A stretch of 64,000 bases of DNA, taken from Flexivirga oryzae (GTDB taxonomy: Bacteria; Actinomycetota; Actinomycetes; Actinomycetales; Dermatophilaceae). The position numbers and the translations under genes were made by a program. The notes under the pieces are model-generated. The model made no database searches. It was not told where the DNA came from and saw nothing but the letters and a program-made list of their open reading frames with translations. Of the stretch, positions 25,920 to 35,250 are shown piece by piece. The stretch covers positions 2,170,001 through 2,234,000 of the forward strand of contig NZ_JACHVQ010000001.1 of NCBI RefSeq assembly GCF_014190805.1. The letters run 5' to 3'. Each line of letters starts with the position of its first letter. Position 1 is the first letter of the stretch.

Positions 25920-25955
25920 CCTTCCCGAAGGGGATTGCGGTCGCTCTGGCGGCCA
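25920..25955 (-). repeat. 36-bp upstream element, copy before the HTH gene
   Basis: Minus strand: TGGCCGCCAG, 14 variable bases, then CCTTCGGGAAGG, itself a small palindrome. Ends 28 bases before the ATG at 25892. Confidence 0.75.
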
Positions 25956-25978
25956 CCGCGCAGGAAATGACGTTGCCG

Positions 25979-26266
25979 CTACCTGCGTGGAGCGGGCCCT
26001 GCGTGCTCGCCGGCACCGGGTATGTCGTGCAGCAGGCGCCGCCGTTGCGCCTCGCGGGCGCGTTCCTGGTTCTCACGGTCCATCTCCTGGACCAGTTCGG
26101 GTGCGCAGAAGGTCTCGGCGGCCCACCCGCCGTTGCCGCCGTCGAGTCGCGGCTGCTCCCAGCCGCGGGCTACTACCGCCGAGTGCCAGTGGAAGCTGCG
26201 GTCTGCTGGCGACGGGCCGCCGGCGACTTGGAGATCCTCGGCAAGGTCGGAGAGGTCGTTCGTCAT
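25979..26266 (-). CDS. Hypothetical protein, 95 residues
   Basis: ATG at 26266 with CAGGAG upstream; the longer open frame to 26806 is antisense-type and rejected. Acidic start (MTNDLSDLAEDLQVAGG), then HWHSAVVARGWEQP and a charged helix EMDRENQERAREAQRRRLL near the C-terminus. Unknown family. It lies 38 bases downstream of the 26305-27030 gene and belongs to the same minus-strand unit. Confidence 0.62.
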   Translation of the reverse strand: MTNDLSDLAEDLQVAGGPSPADRSFHWHSAVVARGWEQPRLDGGNGGWAAETFCAPELVQEMDRENQERAREAQRRRLLHDIPGAGEHAGPAPRR

Positions 26267-26304
26267 GAGTTGCTCCTGTTTCGGCCCTTCGAGAGCGAAG
26301 GGGG

Positions 26305-27030
26305 CTATCGGCGTGGCCCGTGCATTGCCGGCGCCGGTTCGCCGGCAGGGTTCGGCCGGTGCGCTGTCAGACGTCGGTGCGCGTGCTGGGTGACCTCGTC
26401 CGCCTCGTGCAGCGACCGTCGCGTGCCCCGGTCGCTGTGGTCGAGGAGGTCGCCCAGCTGCTGGAGCCGGGTCTCGGTGCGTGCGAGCACGTCGGTGGCG
26501 ACGCTGAGGCCCTGGTCGACGCTGACTCGTGAGCCGAGCGTCGTGTCCGCGTTCATCCGCTGCGAGGCGATGTGCTTGACCGCCGTGAGGTGCCCGGCGG
26601 CGGCCGCCGCAGCGGGTTGTGCCATCTCGAGCAGGTCGCTGACCCCGTCCAGCCGTGCCCGGGTTCGACTGGCGAGCTTCATGTCGTCTGTCGATGCTGC
26701 GGCAAGGTCGACCGTGTCGAGGGCCTCCTTGACCCGGTCGACCCGGTGGGTGGCGTGCTCCAGGTAGGCACCGAGGTCGGTTCCGATTGCCTCGGTGAGG
26801 GCGCATCGGCCGGCCAGTTGTTCCATCTGCTGTGCGACGTTGCGCATGTACCCCGAGGCCATGGGTTCGTCGACGACGTGGGTCTTCGCTGCATCCGCGG
26901 TCGCGTCGTCCAAGAGCCGCCGGACCGACCGCGCCGCATCGCGCAGTTCTTCGATGAGACCGATGGCGGCGAGTAGGTCGCGGTGGATGCCGTGCAACTC
27001 GTCGCTCGCCACGTCGAGATCGCTGCTCAT
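26305..27030 (-). CDS. Helical plasmid protein of unknown function, 241 residues
   Basis: ATG at 27030 overlaps the stop of the 27027-27164 frame (ATGA). Entirely helical, coiled-coil-like with regular hydrophobic spacing (HGIHRDLLAAIGLIEEL; LDHSDRGTRRSLHEADEV), an Ala run AAAAAAG near the middle, no membrane segment. Resembles in style the other long helical proteins of this replicon (20027, 23431, 36687) but I see no shared motif. Confidence 0.68.
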   Translation of the reverse strand: MSSDLDVASDELHGIHRDLLAAIGLIEELRDAARSVRRLLDDATADAAKTHVVDEPMASGYMRNVAQQMEQLAGRCALTEAIGTDLGAYLEHATHRVDRVKEALDTVDLAAASTDDMKLASRTRARLDGVSDLLEMAQPAAAAAAGHLTAVKHIASQRMNADTTLGSRVSVDQGLSVATDVLARTETRLQQLGDLLDHSDRGTRRSLHEADEVTQHAHRRLTAHRPNPAGEPAPAMHGPRR

Positions 27031-27164
27031 TGCGGGTCCTCGTCGTCGCCGCAGTCGGCGAGCTCGTCCAGGAAGCTCCTCAGGAGGCCACTGAGCTCGT
27101 CATCGGCGGCCTGGAGGTGATCCCGCATCCGTGCGGTGTCAGAGGGGGTCTCGCCGCTGCACAC
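27027..27164 (-). CDS. Small acidic protein, 45 residues
   Basis: GTG at 27164 with CGGAGA upstream is preferred; the frame stays open to 27248 but that extension starts inside a copy of the repeated upstream element. The product ends in LLRSFLDELADCGDDEDPQ, an acidic amphipathic helix. Its stop overlaps the start of the next gene (ATGA), which argues that it is really translated. Confidence 0.5.
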   Translation of the reverse strand: MCSGETPSDTARMRDHLQAADDELSGLLRSFLDELADCGDDEDPQ

Positions 27165-27211
27165 GTCGATGTTCTCCGCTCGGGCTCGTGGCCCGCCGGC
27201 TGCGGGCTCCT

Positions 27212-27247
27212 CGCTCCCCAAGGTCAGATCCCGTGCTCTGGCGGTCA
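27212..27247 (-). repeat. 36-bp upstream element, variant copy before the 27164 gene
   Basis: Minus strand: TGACCGCCAG, 15 variable bases, then CCTTGGGGAGCG (one changed base in the CCTTCGGGA box). 47 bases before the GTG at 27164. Confidence 0.6.
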
Positions 27248-27278
27248 CCCCTGCCCGTCGAGTCAGCGGTCCTCACCG

Positions 27279-27634
27279 TCAACCTTCGGTGTCACCGGCA
27301 GCGGCGGGCAGTTTTCGCGCTCGTCGAGAACGATCCGGATCCGTCCAGACTCCGACCGGCCCCGGGTGGCTCGAATCCCGCGGAGATCGGTCGTGTCGCA
27401 GAAACTCGTTCCACGAAGGCAGCCCACCGCCGCTGCGTCCCTTCTGCATTGCGGCCCACTCGGCCGGTGTCGGCCGAGGTGAGCCTCTGACGGTCAGCCG
27501 CGTCGGGTCGAGCGGGCTGAGGAGGCCAGGCGAACGCGGGGTCGGTACGGGGTTGCGCCGAGCCGACTGATTACCGCGTCGTACTCCGGGGCCTGCGCGT
27601 TGGGTGCACCGTCTGTGTCTGCGCTGTTCGGCAT
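27279..27634 (-). pseudogene. Possible frameshifted plasmid gene
   Basis: A frame starting ATG 27634 reads MPNSADTDGAPNAQAPEYDA and VISRLGATPYRPRVRLAS, then stops at 27494. The overlapping frame continues with a natural-looking stretch (PTPAEWAAMQKGRSGGGLPS then WNEFLRHD) to 27279. Together they suggest one ~115-residue protein split by a frameshift near 27510. No good ribosome-binding site; tentative. Confidence 0.35.
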
Positions 27635-27779
27635 GGATCGCTCGTCTGTGGTCGCCGTGAGGCGGGTCGGCCTTGGTCATCTCCCTACGACGGTCTTGGC
27701 GGCTGCGGCGGTCAACCGGTCAGGCAGCGTCCGACGCCGAGTCGTCGCTGCGGCCGATCACGGGTGCGAGGGAGGGCAG

Positions 27780-28058
27780 GACTCGTGCCTGCAGCTTCGA
27801 CAACGGGAGCGACCCCGGTGGCTGTTTTCCGGGCGCGGACCCGAGAAACGACTCGAAATTGAGGACCTCCTCCACGAGCTGCACCAGATAGGGATCCGCT
27901 CCCGTCACGCCCGCAACACTCCCCTGCTGGCCCTCGCCCGTGAGTCGCCGCCCGCGGTCCTGGCCGACCTGCTCGGTATCGGCACCAGCACTGCAGACCG
28001 CTGGCGACAGTGGGCCGGCGGCACCTCGGCTGCCTACGAGGTGCCGTCACACCGATGA
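27780..28058 (+). pseudogene. C-terminal remnant of a tyrosine recombinase/integrase-like protein
   Basis: The plus frame from about 27780 reads RPRWLFSGRGPEKRLE, then a helix HQIGIRSRHARNTPLLALAR and PPAVLADLLGIGTSTADRW followed by AGGTSAAYEV. This is the end of actinobacterial XerC/D-like integrases, in which a LADLLG helix follows the catalytic domain. No catalytic Arg/His/Tyr region is present in any frame upstream, so it is a 3' fragment. It sits at the border between plasmid-type genes (left) and the PAP2/MFS/MutS cargo (right) and may mark an old integration event. Confidence 0.6.
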
Positions 28059-28235
28059 CAGGCTCTGCCGAACGTGATGCCCGCAGACGCCTCACGAACT
28101 GCTGTAGCCCCCGATACCCGAGTACGTCGCCGCGAAAGGAAACACCGTGCAAAGCCGGGCTCAGCTTTGCCCCGGCCTGGAGTTCGTGGGCAGCACATTG
28201 CTGTCAGCTGTGGTGCGTGATCCCTTTCGGCGTCC

Positions 28236-28847
28236 TCAGCCGGCGCCGCGGGTGGACAGCAGCCCATGCAAGGATCCGCGGCGTGCTCTGCCGACGACCC
28301 GTTGCAGGAGACGAGACAGCAGCGGGCTCGTGATCAGTACGACGACCACAGCGACGACCATGGCGGCGATGACGTCGTGCGGGTAGTGCGCGCCGACATA
28401 TACCCGGCTGATGGCTTCGAGGATCGCCAGTAGTGCGGCGATGACGCCGAGTCGTCGGTTCACGAAGAAGAGGGCGACCGCGACAGCGGCAGCGAACGTG
28501 GTGTGTCCGCTCGGCATGGCGTAATCCGTTGGTGCAGGGCACGTTTCGACGATGAACGCGTGCGGTACAGAGCGGCAGGGGCGCAGCTCGCCGATCTGGT
28601 TCTTGATCACTTCGGTCACCAGGAATGCCAGTGCGACACCGATTGGTGCGACCAGGGCCGCCGTCATTTTCCGGTCCCCGTGCGGGCGGGAAATCCACCA
28701 GCCCACCAGCAGCAGGATGACGAACAGGCCGATGCTGTAGGTGGTCCAGGCTTCCGCGGCCGCGTTGAGCCAGTGGGTGTGCCGCGCGAACTGGGTGACG
28801 TCCCGGAAAAGCGACCCGTCGATGCGCGCCCCGTCGTACGTCGACAT
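28236..28847 (-). CDS. PAP2-family membrane phosphatase (second copy)
   Basis: 203 residues; ATG at 28847 has GGAGG eight bases upstream, better than ATG 28868. All three motifs are canonical: KNQIGELRP (motif 1), PSGHT (motif 2, catalytic His) and SRVYVGAHYPHD (motif 3). About five helices. Expected to dephosphorylate a lipid pyrophosphate or phosphatidate at the outer membrane face. It is unlike the 17960-18559 product outside the motifs. Its promoter region (28848-29074) is shared with the divergent MFS gene. Confidence 0.92.
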   Translation of the reverse strand: MSTYDGARIDGSLFRDVTQFARHTHWLNAAAEAWTTYSIGLFVILLLVGWWISRPHGDRKMTAALVAPIGVALAFLVTEVIKNQIGELRPCRSVPHAFIVETCPAPTDYAMPSGHTTFAAAVAVALFFVNRRLGVIAALLAILEAISRVYVGAHYPHDVIAAMVVAVVVVLITSPLLSRLLQRVVGRARRGSLHGLLSTRGAG

Positions 28848-29074
28848 CGTCAGCGCCTCCGAAAACATGGGGTAGCTGTGGCCTTTCGTTCGGTGCGCCC
28901 TGGCTGGGCACGTCGAGCCGCCAGCTAATCCTTTCCTGGCTGAGAGGGTCCTGAGAGCTCGTGGTGACCGGCTGCGGTGCGCATGGCGACGTTGCACCGT
29001 TCCCGGGTCGGGAGCGTTACTTTCGAACCGGCGGCGTGCGATCGTGCGCCGCATGGAGTGCGGAGGTGCCCACC

Positions 29075-30298
29075 GTGCAGGATCCCGCCGATCCGCCGAT
29101 CCCTATTCGTTCGCATCCGGTGCTGGCTCGGCGCGCCGCGTTGCGGTTCGTGCTGCTGATCGGGGTCGTCAGCGCCTTCTCCGACATGACGCACGAGGGC
29201 GCCCGCAGCATCACCAGTCCCTTCCTCGGATCGCTGGGGGCCAGCGGCCTGGTCGTTTCGGTCGTCGCCGGGGGCGGCGAGTTACTCGGCTATGGGTTGC
29301 GTTGGTTCGCTGGGCGGGCGGCCGATCGCACGGGCAGGTATTGGGCGATCGCGTTCTTTGGGTACACCCTGCAGATGGCCGTGGTGCCGTTGCTCGCAGT
29401 ATCCGGCAACTGGCCGGTCGCCGCGGCCCTGATCGTCACCGAACGGGTCGGGCGGGCGATCCGCATCCCGACCCGGGACGCGATGACCGCACATGCGGCA
29501 CACCGACTCGGCGGCGGCTGGGCGTTCGGCGTGCGCGAGGCGCTCGATGCCGGTGGCGCGATGGTCGGCCCGCTGGTGGTCAGCCTTGTCCTGTGGTTGC
29601 ACGGAAGTGACCGGTCTGCCTTCGCCTGGCTCGGCATCCCCGCCGCACTGACCCTGCTCTCGTTGGTTTTCACCTGGCGGCAGTTCCCCAACCCCGCGGA
29701 CCTGGAATCTGAGGCACCCGCCCCGCCGACCGACGGCGCGCCGCGCCCGCCGGCGTTCTGGCTCTACCTGGCCGCGATGGGTTTGATCGCGGTCGGCTAC
29801 GCCGACTGGCCGCTGATCGCCTTGCATTTCAGCGAAGAGCGCATGGTCGGCTCCACGGTCGCACCGGTGTTGTATGCCGTGGCAATGGCCGCCGAAGCAG
29901 TGGCGGCACTGGTCCTGGGCAAGGCGTTCGACCGCGTCGGTCTGCGGTCCGTGCTCGTCGTGACGGTCCTAACCGCCGCATACGCACCGCTAGTCTTCCT
30001 CGGCAGCTTGCCGCTGGCGGTGATCGGGATCCTTGCCTGGGGTCTGGGTATGGCCGCGCAGGAGTCGATCATCAAGGCAGTGCTAACCACCATCGTGCCC
30101 GCTGACCGGCGCGCCTCGGCCTTCGGACTGTTCGACACCGGCTTCGGCGTCGCGTGGTTCGCCGGCAGCATCCTGCTCGGCGTGCTTTACGACACGTCCC
30201 TGGTGGCGCTGGCCGTGATTTCCGCCCTCGTCCAGCTCGCCGCCCTCCCATTGCTGGTGCTAACTCGCCGACGGTTGGCCGCAGCCGGAAATGGTTAG
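29075..30298 (+). CDS. MFS transporter
   Basis: 407 residues, about 11-12 helices. Residues in the first part (FVLLIGVVSAFSDMTHEGAR) and the loop RWFAGRAADRTGRYW (the MFS loop 2-3 G-x3-D-R-x-G-R pattern) identify the family; the second half repeats the loop as GKAFDRVGLRS. GTG at 29075 with GGAGG eight bases upstream was chosen over the open frame back to 28961. The DMTHEG segment in helix 1 is typical of a group of uncharacterised MFS proteins. Substrate unknown; drug or metabolite efflux is possible. Confidence 0.88.
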   Translation: MQDPADPPIPIRSHPVLARRAALRFVLLIGVVSAFSDMTHEGARSITSPFLGSLGASGLVVSVVAGGGELLGYGLRWFAGRAADRTGRYWAIAFFGYTLQMAVVPLLAVSGNWPVAAALIVTERVGRAIRIPTRDAMTAHAAHRLGGGWAFGVREALDAGGAMVGPLVVSLVLWLHGSDRSAFAWLGIPAALTLLSLVFTWRQFPNPADLESEAPAPPTDGAPRPPAFWLYLAAMGLIAVGYADWPLIALHFSEERMVGSTVAPVLYAVAMAAEAVAALVLGKAFDRVGLRSVLVVTVLTAAYAPLVFLGSLPLAVIGILAWGLGMAAQESIIKAVLTTIVPADRRASAFGLFDTGFGVAWFAGSILLGVLYDTSLVALAVISALVQLAALPLLVLTRRRLAAAGNG

Positions 30299-30794
30299 AA
30301 GTCCCCGGTCGACAAGACTCGCACGGGAGTGAATTACGTCCGCGAGAGAACGGATCACTGGGGTCGCCGATCTGCAATCCAACCGGGGTGACATTAAGGT
30401 CGACCTGATGCGGCCCGTAACCGGGTTGTCACGCTTGGCCGGAGGTTCGTTCGCTGCCCGGCGGAAACCATTTTGCGCGAGCTTCGAGCAGGTGAACACG
30501 AGATGTGTGAAGCGGCACCACGGCCGCTGGCCATTGATGCCTTTCTGCGCCTGCCTTTACACGCTGTCTGCATGGACTAGTAGCGCTATCGGCGTCATAC
30601 AGGCACCGGCGACCGCGCACTCACGGCGAGCTGCATCGCCGTGTTGAGAGGAGACACGGCCGAGTGAGCGGTGGGTGCCACGCTGCAGTTCATGCATTAC
30701 AGTGAAAGCGGCGATGGAGTCCGCCGGCGAAGTTTTCGCAAACCGCCCTCGTGGCTGATGGCACCTTCGATCGATACGAAGGTGAGCCACGCCC
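30299..30794. other. Intergenic region, 496 bases, upstream of the MutS-like/enolase operon
   Basis: No gene recognised. It should hold the promoter of the operon starting at 30795. AAGGTGAG just upstream of the ATG is a likely ribosome-binding site. I see no operator-like palindrome and no copy of the repeated upstream elements, consistent with a different origin from the flanking plasmid genes. Confidence 0.5.
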
Positions 30795-32327
30795 ATGCTC
30801 CGCAATCGCTCTACGCTGCTTTATCCATTGCCGCCTGGCGCGGCTGAGCTTGATCGTCGCCCGCCCGAGGGCACCCTGAGCGATCTGAACTTGGACCAGG
30901 TGTTCGCGTCGATCTGCGCGGGTGCCGAGCAGTACCGCTTCGATGAGTTCTTCGAGTGCCCGAGTGACGATTTAGCCGTGGTCGGCCACCGGCATGCGGT
31001 TTTCAGCGATCTGGAAGCCGCTGCCACGGCGGATGTGATCCGGTCGTTCGTGACCGATGCAGCGGCCGTGCGTGACCGGCTGGCCGAGAAGCTGTATGAC
31101 GCGTTGCAGGCAGACCGGTGGTTCCTAGGTGCGGTGTCGGCCCATTGCGCTGCGGTGGTCGCGGCGAGCGACGGCCTGGATGCGGCACCGGTGCATGCCG
31201 CCGGGCTGCTCGGGTTGCGGGACCGGTTGACCGAATACCGACGCAGCGCCGAGTTCGCGGCGCTGCGGGACGAAGCCGCGCGGCTGGAGCAGGGGCTGGA
31301 CGACCTACGGTTCGTAGTCCACACTTACGCGGGCAAGATCGTCATCGCACCGCCTGGTGACGAACCGGATTTCGCCGGCTCGGTACTGGAGACGTTCGCG
31401 CGGTTCGCTGCCCCCGGCCGGATCGAGGATCAGGACCAGGGCCGGAGCGCGCACCAGCTGGATCGTGTCGAGTCGGCGGTGCTGCACCTGCTCGGCCAAC
31501 TGTTCCCGACCCTGTTCACCGATGTTGCAGCCTTCCATCGCGCGCATGCCGGGTTCCTTCCCCAGTGGTGGCTGGACGCTGAACGCGAGGCAGCCTTCTA
31601 CGTGCACTGGCTGGATTTCATGCGCGCGTTGAAGCCCGCCGGCGTGCGGTGGACACTGCCCCGGCTGTCTCGTGAGAATCGCGCCGAGCGGGTCATCGCC
31701 GGCTGCGATGTTGCACTGGCGAACCAGCACGCCACCGACGAACAGCGTTGTGTGACCAACGATCTCGAGTTGACCCCACCCGAGCAGATCCTGGCGATCT
31801 CCGGGCCGAACCAGGGCGGCAAGACCACCACCGCCCGTATGTTCGGGCAACTGCACTACCTGGCCTCCCTCGGGCTACCGGTGCCGGCCGCACAGGCGGC
31901 GTTGTTCCTGCCGGACGCGGTCTACACGCATTTCGAGCGGGCCGAGAGCATCGAAACCCTGGCGGGCAAGTTGGAGGACGAACTGCGCCGCGCCAAGACA
32001 CTGTTAGAGAGCGCGACCGGCGACAGCGTCATCGTCTTCAACGAGACGTTCGGCTCGACCTCCCTGGCCGACGCCTACGTGCTGGGCGCGACGATCTTGC
32101 GGCAGGTGATCGACACCGGTGCCCTCGGCGTGTACGTGACCTTCGTGGACGGACTGACCCGATTGGACCGGCACGTGGTGAGCATGATGAGCACCACCGA
32201 CCTCGACGACGACTCGGTGCGCACGTTCAAGGTGGTGCGCAAACGGGCGGACGGCAAGGTGCACGCGGCCGCGATCGCGCGCCGATATCAGCTGACGTAT
32301 GACGACATTCGTCAGGCGGTCAGCTGA
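30795..32327 (+). CDS. MutS-like ATPase 1
   Basis: 510 residues. The C-terminal third is the MutS ATPase domain: Walker A SGPNQGGKTTTARMFGQ (~residues 334-350) and a Walker B/signature region VIVFNETFGSTSLADAYV (~412) in which the usual Asp-Glu is Asn-Glu. The N-terminal two thirds match MutS core/clamp-like helices, but the mismatch-binding domain (with its Phe-x-Glu) is missing, so this is not a classical mismatch-repair MutS. It overlaps the next gene by one base (TGATG). With the second MutS-like protein it could form a heterodimer; that is inference. Confidence 0.87.
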   Translation: MLRNRSTLLYPLPPGAAELDRRPPEGTLSDLNLDQVFASICAGAEQYRFDEFFECPSDDLAVVGHRHAVFSDLEAAATADVIRSFVTDAAAVRDRLAEKLYDALQADRWFLGAVSAHCAAVVAASDGLDAAPVHAAGLLGLRDRLTEYRRSAEFAALRDEAARLEQGLDDLRFVVHTYAGKIVIAPPGDEPDFAGSVLETFARFAAPGRIEDQDQGRSAHQLDRVESAVLHLLGQLFPTLFTDVAAFHRAHAGFLPQWWLDAEREAAFYVHWLDFMRALKPAGVRWTLPRLSRENRAERVIAGCDVALANQHATDEQRCVTNDLELTPPEQILAISGPNQGGKTTTARMFGQLHYLASLGLPVPAAQAALFLPDAVYTHFERAESIETLAGKLEDELRRAKTLLESATGDSVIVFNETFGSTSLADAYVLGATILRQVIDTGALGVYVTFVDGLTRLDRHVVSMMSTTDLDDDSVRTFKVVRKRADGKVHAAAIARRYQLTYDDIRQAVS

Positions 32328-33946
32328 TGCGCCCCCACTTGCTGTTTCCCGACCGGGACCTGGGCACGCCCGCTGAGAGCACGCCGCCGCTGCTGGCCGA
32401 CCTGGTCGCTGATCTGGAGCTGCCCACCGTGCTAAGCGCGATGGCCGGCAAGGACGCGTTGACGTACGCGGTGTGTGCGCAGGTCCTGACCGCCACAGAC
32501 ACGACGCCGCAGATCGTGCGCTACCGGCAAGCGGTGCTGGCCGACGCGATCGCGCATGCTGGCGAGTTCGCAGAGCTGTACACGATCGCCACCGAGGCGA
32601 TCGCTGATGAGAAGAAGATCTACCGCAGCACGCTCCGGCTGCGGCCGGAATCCACCCTGCGCCGGTCGGTGGAGGTCCTCAAACGACTGCTGGACGCGGT
32701 CGCCCGGGTGCGGCAGGTGACCGGTCCACTCGGCACGGCCGCCAGGTCGGACGCCGTGCGCGGCATGTGCGCCGTGCTGGCCGAGCAGCTCGATGACCCC
32801 TACTTGCACGAGGCCGGAGAGCAGGTGAGAGAGCTGGAACTGGCGCACGGCCTGCTGGTGTCGGCGCAGCTGGATCGAAACGATGCGGTGTCCAGGATGC
32901 GGCCGCTGCTGGCGCGCACGTCGGGCAACTGGCTGATCGGGCGGCGGCCGCGGCTGCGCAAACCTACGTTCTCCTACACGATCGCCGACCGCGACCAGGC
33001 AGGAATGGAAGCCTTCGCTGAGTTCCGCGACCGCAGCCTCACTCAGGTCTCCAACGCCGCCGACACCTCGGCAACACACATTCTGGGCTTCCTGACCTGT
33101 CTGCAACGCGAAGTGGCGTTCTACCTGGGCTGCGTCCGGTTGCAAGTAACCCTGCGCGAACTCCAGGTGCCGACCTGTTTCCCGGACGTCTGCGACAACG
33201 ACGTCCGCGAGCTGAACGCGGTGGCGCTTCGCGATGTACCGCTCGCCTTGCAGAGCAAACACGCGCCGGTACCGGTGACGGTCGCTGCCAGCCGGGCACG
33301 CCTGGTGGTGCTCACCGGCGCCAACAGGGGTGGCAAGTCCACGACGCTGCGGGCGGTCGGGGTGGCCCAGCTGATGGCTCAGGCGGGCATGTTCGCGGCC
33401 GCCGCACAATTCCGGTTTGCCGTCTGCACAGGCATTTTCACCCACTTCAAGCGTGAGGAGGACACCGGCATGGAGCACGGGAAGTTCGACGAGGAACTGG
33501 AGCGGATGAGCAGGATCACCGGGACGGTGGCACCGGGCGGGATGCTGCTGGCGAATGAATCGTTCGCCTCCACCAACGAGCAGGAGGCCTCCGACGTCGG
33601 CTTCGATGTGCTCACGGCCCTGGTCGACAGCGGCGTGACTGTCCTGCTGGTGACGCACCTGTTCGCCCTGGCCAAGCAGCTGTTCGACAACTCACGTCCG
33701 TCGGTGTTCCTGCGGGCCGAACGCGGCGCAGGCGGTGAGCGCCCCTTCCAGTTGATCGAAGCGCCGCCGCTGCCCACCAGCTTCGGGGGCGACGTGTACC
33801 GCACGGTGTTCGGCACACCACTGGACAGCTCCTTAACCGGTGACGGTCCGGACACGGAACGTCAAGAACCGCAACCGGTTACATCCCGTCACGATCACTC
33901 AGATACCACCATTCCCCTAACGAACCCAGCGAAGAGGTCACGATGA
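32327..33946 (+). CDS. MutS-like ATPase 2
   Basis: 539 residues. Walker A TGANRGGKSTTLRAVG (~residues 331-346), then GMLLANESFASTNEQEA (~405) again with Asn-Glu in place of Asp-Glu, followed by VTVLLVTHLF, the switch-like His strand. Like its partner it lacks the mismatch-recognition domain. The two are only distantly similar. ATG overlaps the upstream stop by one base, and the stop overlaps the enolase start by four, so three proteins are produced from one coupled message. The last ~40 residues (DGPDTERQEPQPV...) are polar and probably flexible. Confidence 0.87.
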   Translation: MRPHLLFPDRDLGTPAESTPPLLADLVADLELPTVLSAMAGKDALTYAVCAQVLTATDTTPQIVRYRQAVLADAIAHAGEFAELYTIATEAIADEKKIYRSTLRLRPESTLRRSVEVLKRLLDAVARVRQVTGPLGTAARSDAVRGMCAVLAEQLDDPYLHEAGEQVRELELAHGLLVSAQLDRNDAVSRMRPLLARTSGNWLIGRRPRLRKPTFSYTIADRDQAGMEAFAEFRDRSLTQVSNAADTSATHILGFLTCLQREVAFYLGCVRLQVTLRELQVPTCFPDVCDNDVRELNAVALRDVPLALQSKHAPVPVTVAASRARLVVLTGANRGGKSTTLRAVGVAQLMAQAGMFAAAAQFRFAVCTGIFTHFKREEDTGMEHGKFDEELERMSRITGTVAPGGMLLANESFASTNEQEASDVGFDVLTALVDSGVTVLLVTHLFALAKQLFDNSRPSVFLRAERGAGGERPFQLIEAPPLPTSFGGDVYRTVFGTPLDSSLTGDGPDTERQEPQPVTSRHDHSDTTIPLTNPAKRSR

Positions 33947-35223
33947 CAACGAACCAGGACTTGCGACTTACCGGTGTCAGCGCGGAGCAGATTCTGAACT
34001 CTCGCGGCCATCCCACTCTGCAGGTCGAGGTGATCACCGCCGACGGGCTGAGCTTCTTCGGCAGCGCACCCTCGGGCGCCTCGACTGGTGAGCACGAAGC
34101 GCGTGAACTGCGCGACGGCGGCACCGACTATCGCGGGCTCGGCGTCACCAAAGCAATGACGTTCGTCGACAGTCAGATCGAGCCGGTCCTGACCGACAGG
34201 GCCTGGACGACCCTGGATCAGATCGATGGCACACTCGCCGCATTGGACGGCACCGGAAATTTCGCGAAGATCGGCGCCAACACCGCGGTCGCGGTCTCCA
34301 TCGCCTGCGCCCGCGCACTCGCGCACCAGCAACGAATCCCGTTGCACCAGTGGATATCCGAGCAGTTGGGAACGACCCCTGTGATGCCGGTGCCGCACTT
34401 CAACGTGGTCAACGGGGGCGCACACGCCGCCAACGATCTGGCGTTCCAGGAGTTCCTCATCGCCCCCGCCGGCGCGATGACCATCACGGATGCCATCCAG
34501 ATGGGCGCGGAGATCTATGCGGCGCTGGAGGGCGAACTGCGGGCCCGGTTCGGGGCGGTCGGTGTCGGCGACGAGGGCGGGTTCGCCCCGGACACCGACG
34601 ACGAGGCTCAGGTGCTGGACATCCTGGTCCGCAGCATCGAGCAAGGCGGCCTGACACCCGGGCTCAACGTCCGGCTGGCACTGGATGCCGCAGCGAATAG
34701 CTTTTATGACGGCAAGTACTACCGGCTGCACGGCCGCTGGCGGTCCGCCGACGACCTGCTGGAACGGTACGTCCACCTCGCGACCAACTACCCGATCTGG
34801 AGCATCGAGGACCCGTTCGACGAGTCGGACCGGGACGCGTGGCGCGACATCGTGGATCGGCTGGGCTCCACGGTGCAGATCCTGGGTGATGACATCTTCG
34901 TCACCGACGCGCAGCGCATCCGTGTCGGCGCCAAGGAGGGGATCGCGAACGCCGCACTGATCAAACCGAATCAGGTCGGCACGGTCACCCAGACGCTGGA
35001 GGCGTTACGGGCCGCGCAGGAGGTGGGATTCCGCACCATGGTGTCGCACCGGTCCGGGGAAACACTGGACACGTTCATCGCTGACCTGGCGGTCGGCGCC
35101 GGGACCGGCCAGCTCAAAGCGGGCGCGCCCGCCCGGGGTGAGCGGGTAGCCAAGTACAACCGGCTCACCCGGCTGCAGAAGTTGTATCCCGAGTTGCGGT
35201 ATGCCCATTGGTGGACGGACTGA
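33943..35223 (+). CDS. Enolase (accessory copy in MutS-like operon)
   Basis: 426 residues, full length. Catalytic and metal residues of enolase are present: the His and Glu in GAHAAND and LAFQEFLI, Glu in GDEGGFAP, metal Asp in LALDAAANSF, Glu in SIEDPF, Asp in GDDIFVTD, Lys in ALIKPNQVGT, His-Arg-Ser in SHRSGET, and Lys in GQLKAGAPARGERVAKYNRL. So it should interconvert 2-phosphoglycerate and phosphoenolpyruvate. Some normally strict neighbours are changed (NSF for SEF, GETLDT for GETED). Its coupling to two MutS-like ATPases and the adjacent phosphoglycerate-mutase-like gene is unusual. Confidence 0.95.
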   Translation: MTTNQDLRLTGVSAEQILNSRGHPTLQVEVITADGLSFFGSAPSGASTGEHEARELRDGGTDYRGLGVTKAMTFVDSQIEPVLTDRAWTTLDQIDGTLAALDGTGNFAKIGANTAVAVSIACARALAHQQRIPLHQWISEQLGTTPVMPVPHFNVVNGGAHAANDLAFQEFLIAPAGAMTITDAIQMGAEIYAALEGELRARFGAVGVGDEGGFAPDTDDEAQVLDILVRSIEQGGLTPGLNVRLALDAAANSFYDGKYYRLHGRWRSADDLLERYVHLATNYPIWSIEDPFDESDRDAWRDIVDRLGSTVQILGDDIFVTDAQRIRVGAKEGIANAALIKPNQVGTVTQTLEALRAAQEVGFRTMVSHRSGETLDTFIADLAVGAGTGQLKAGAPARGERVAKYNRLTRLQKLYPELRYAHWWTD

Positions 35224-35250
35224 ACAGCGATGACAGTCACTCAACGGGAC

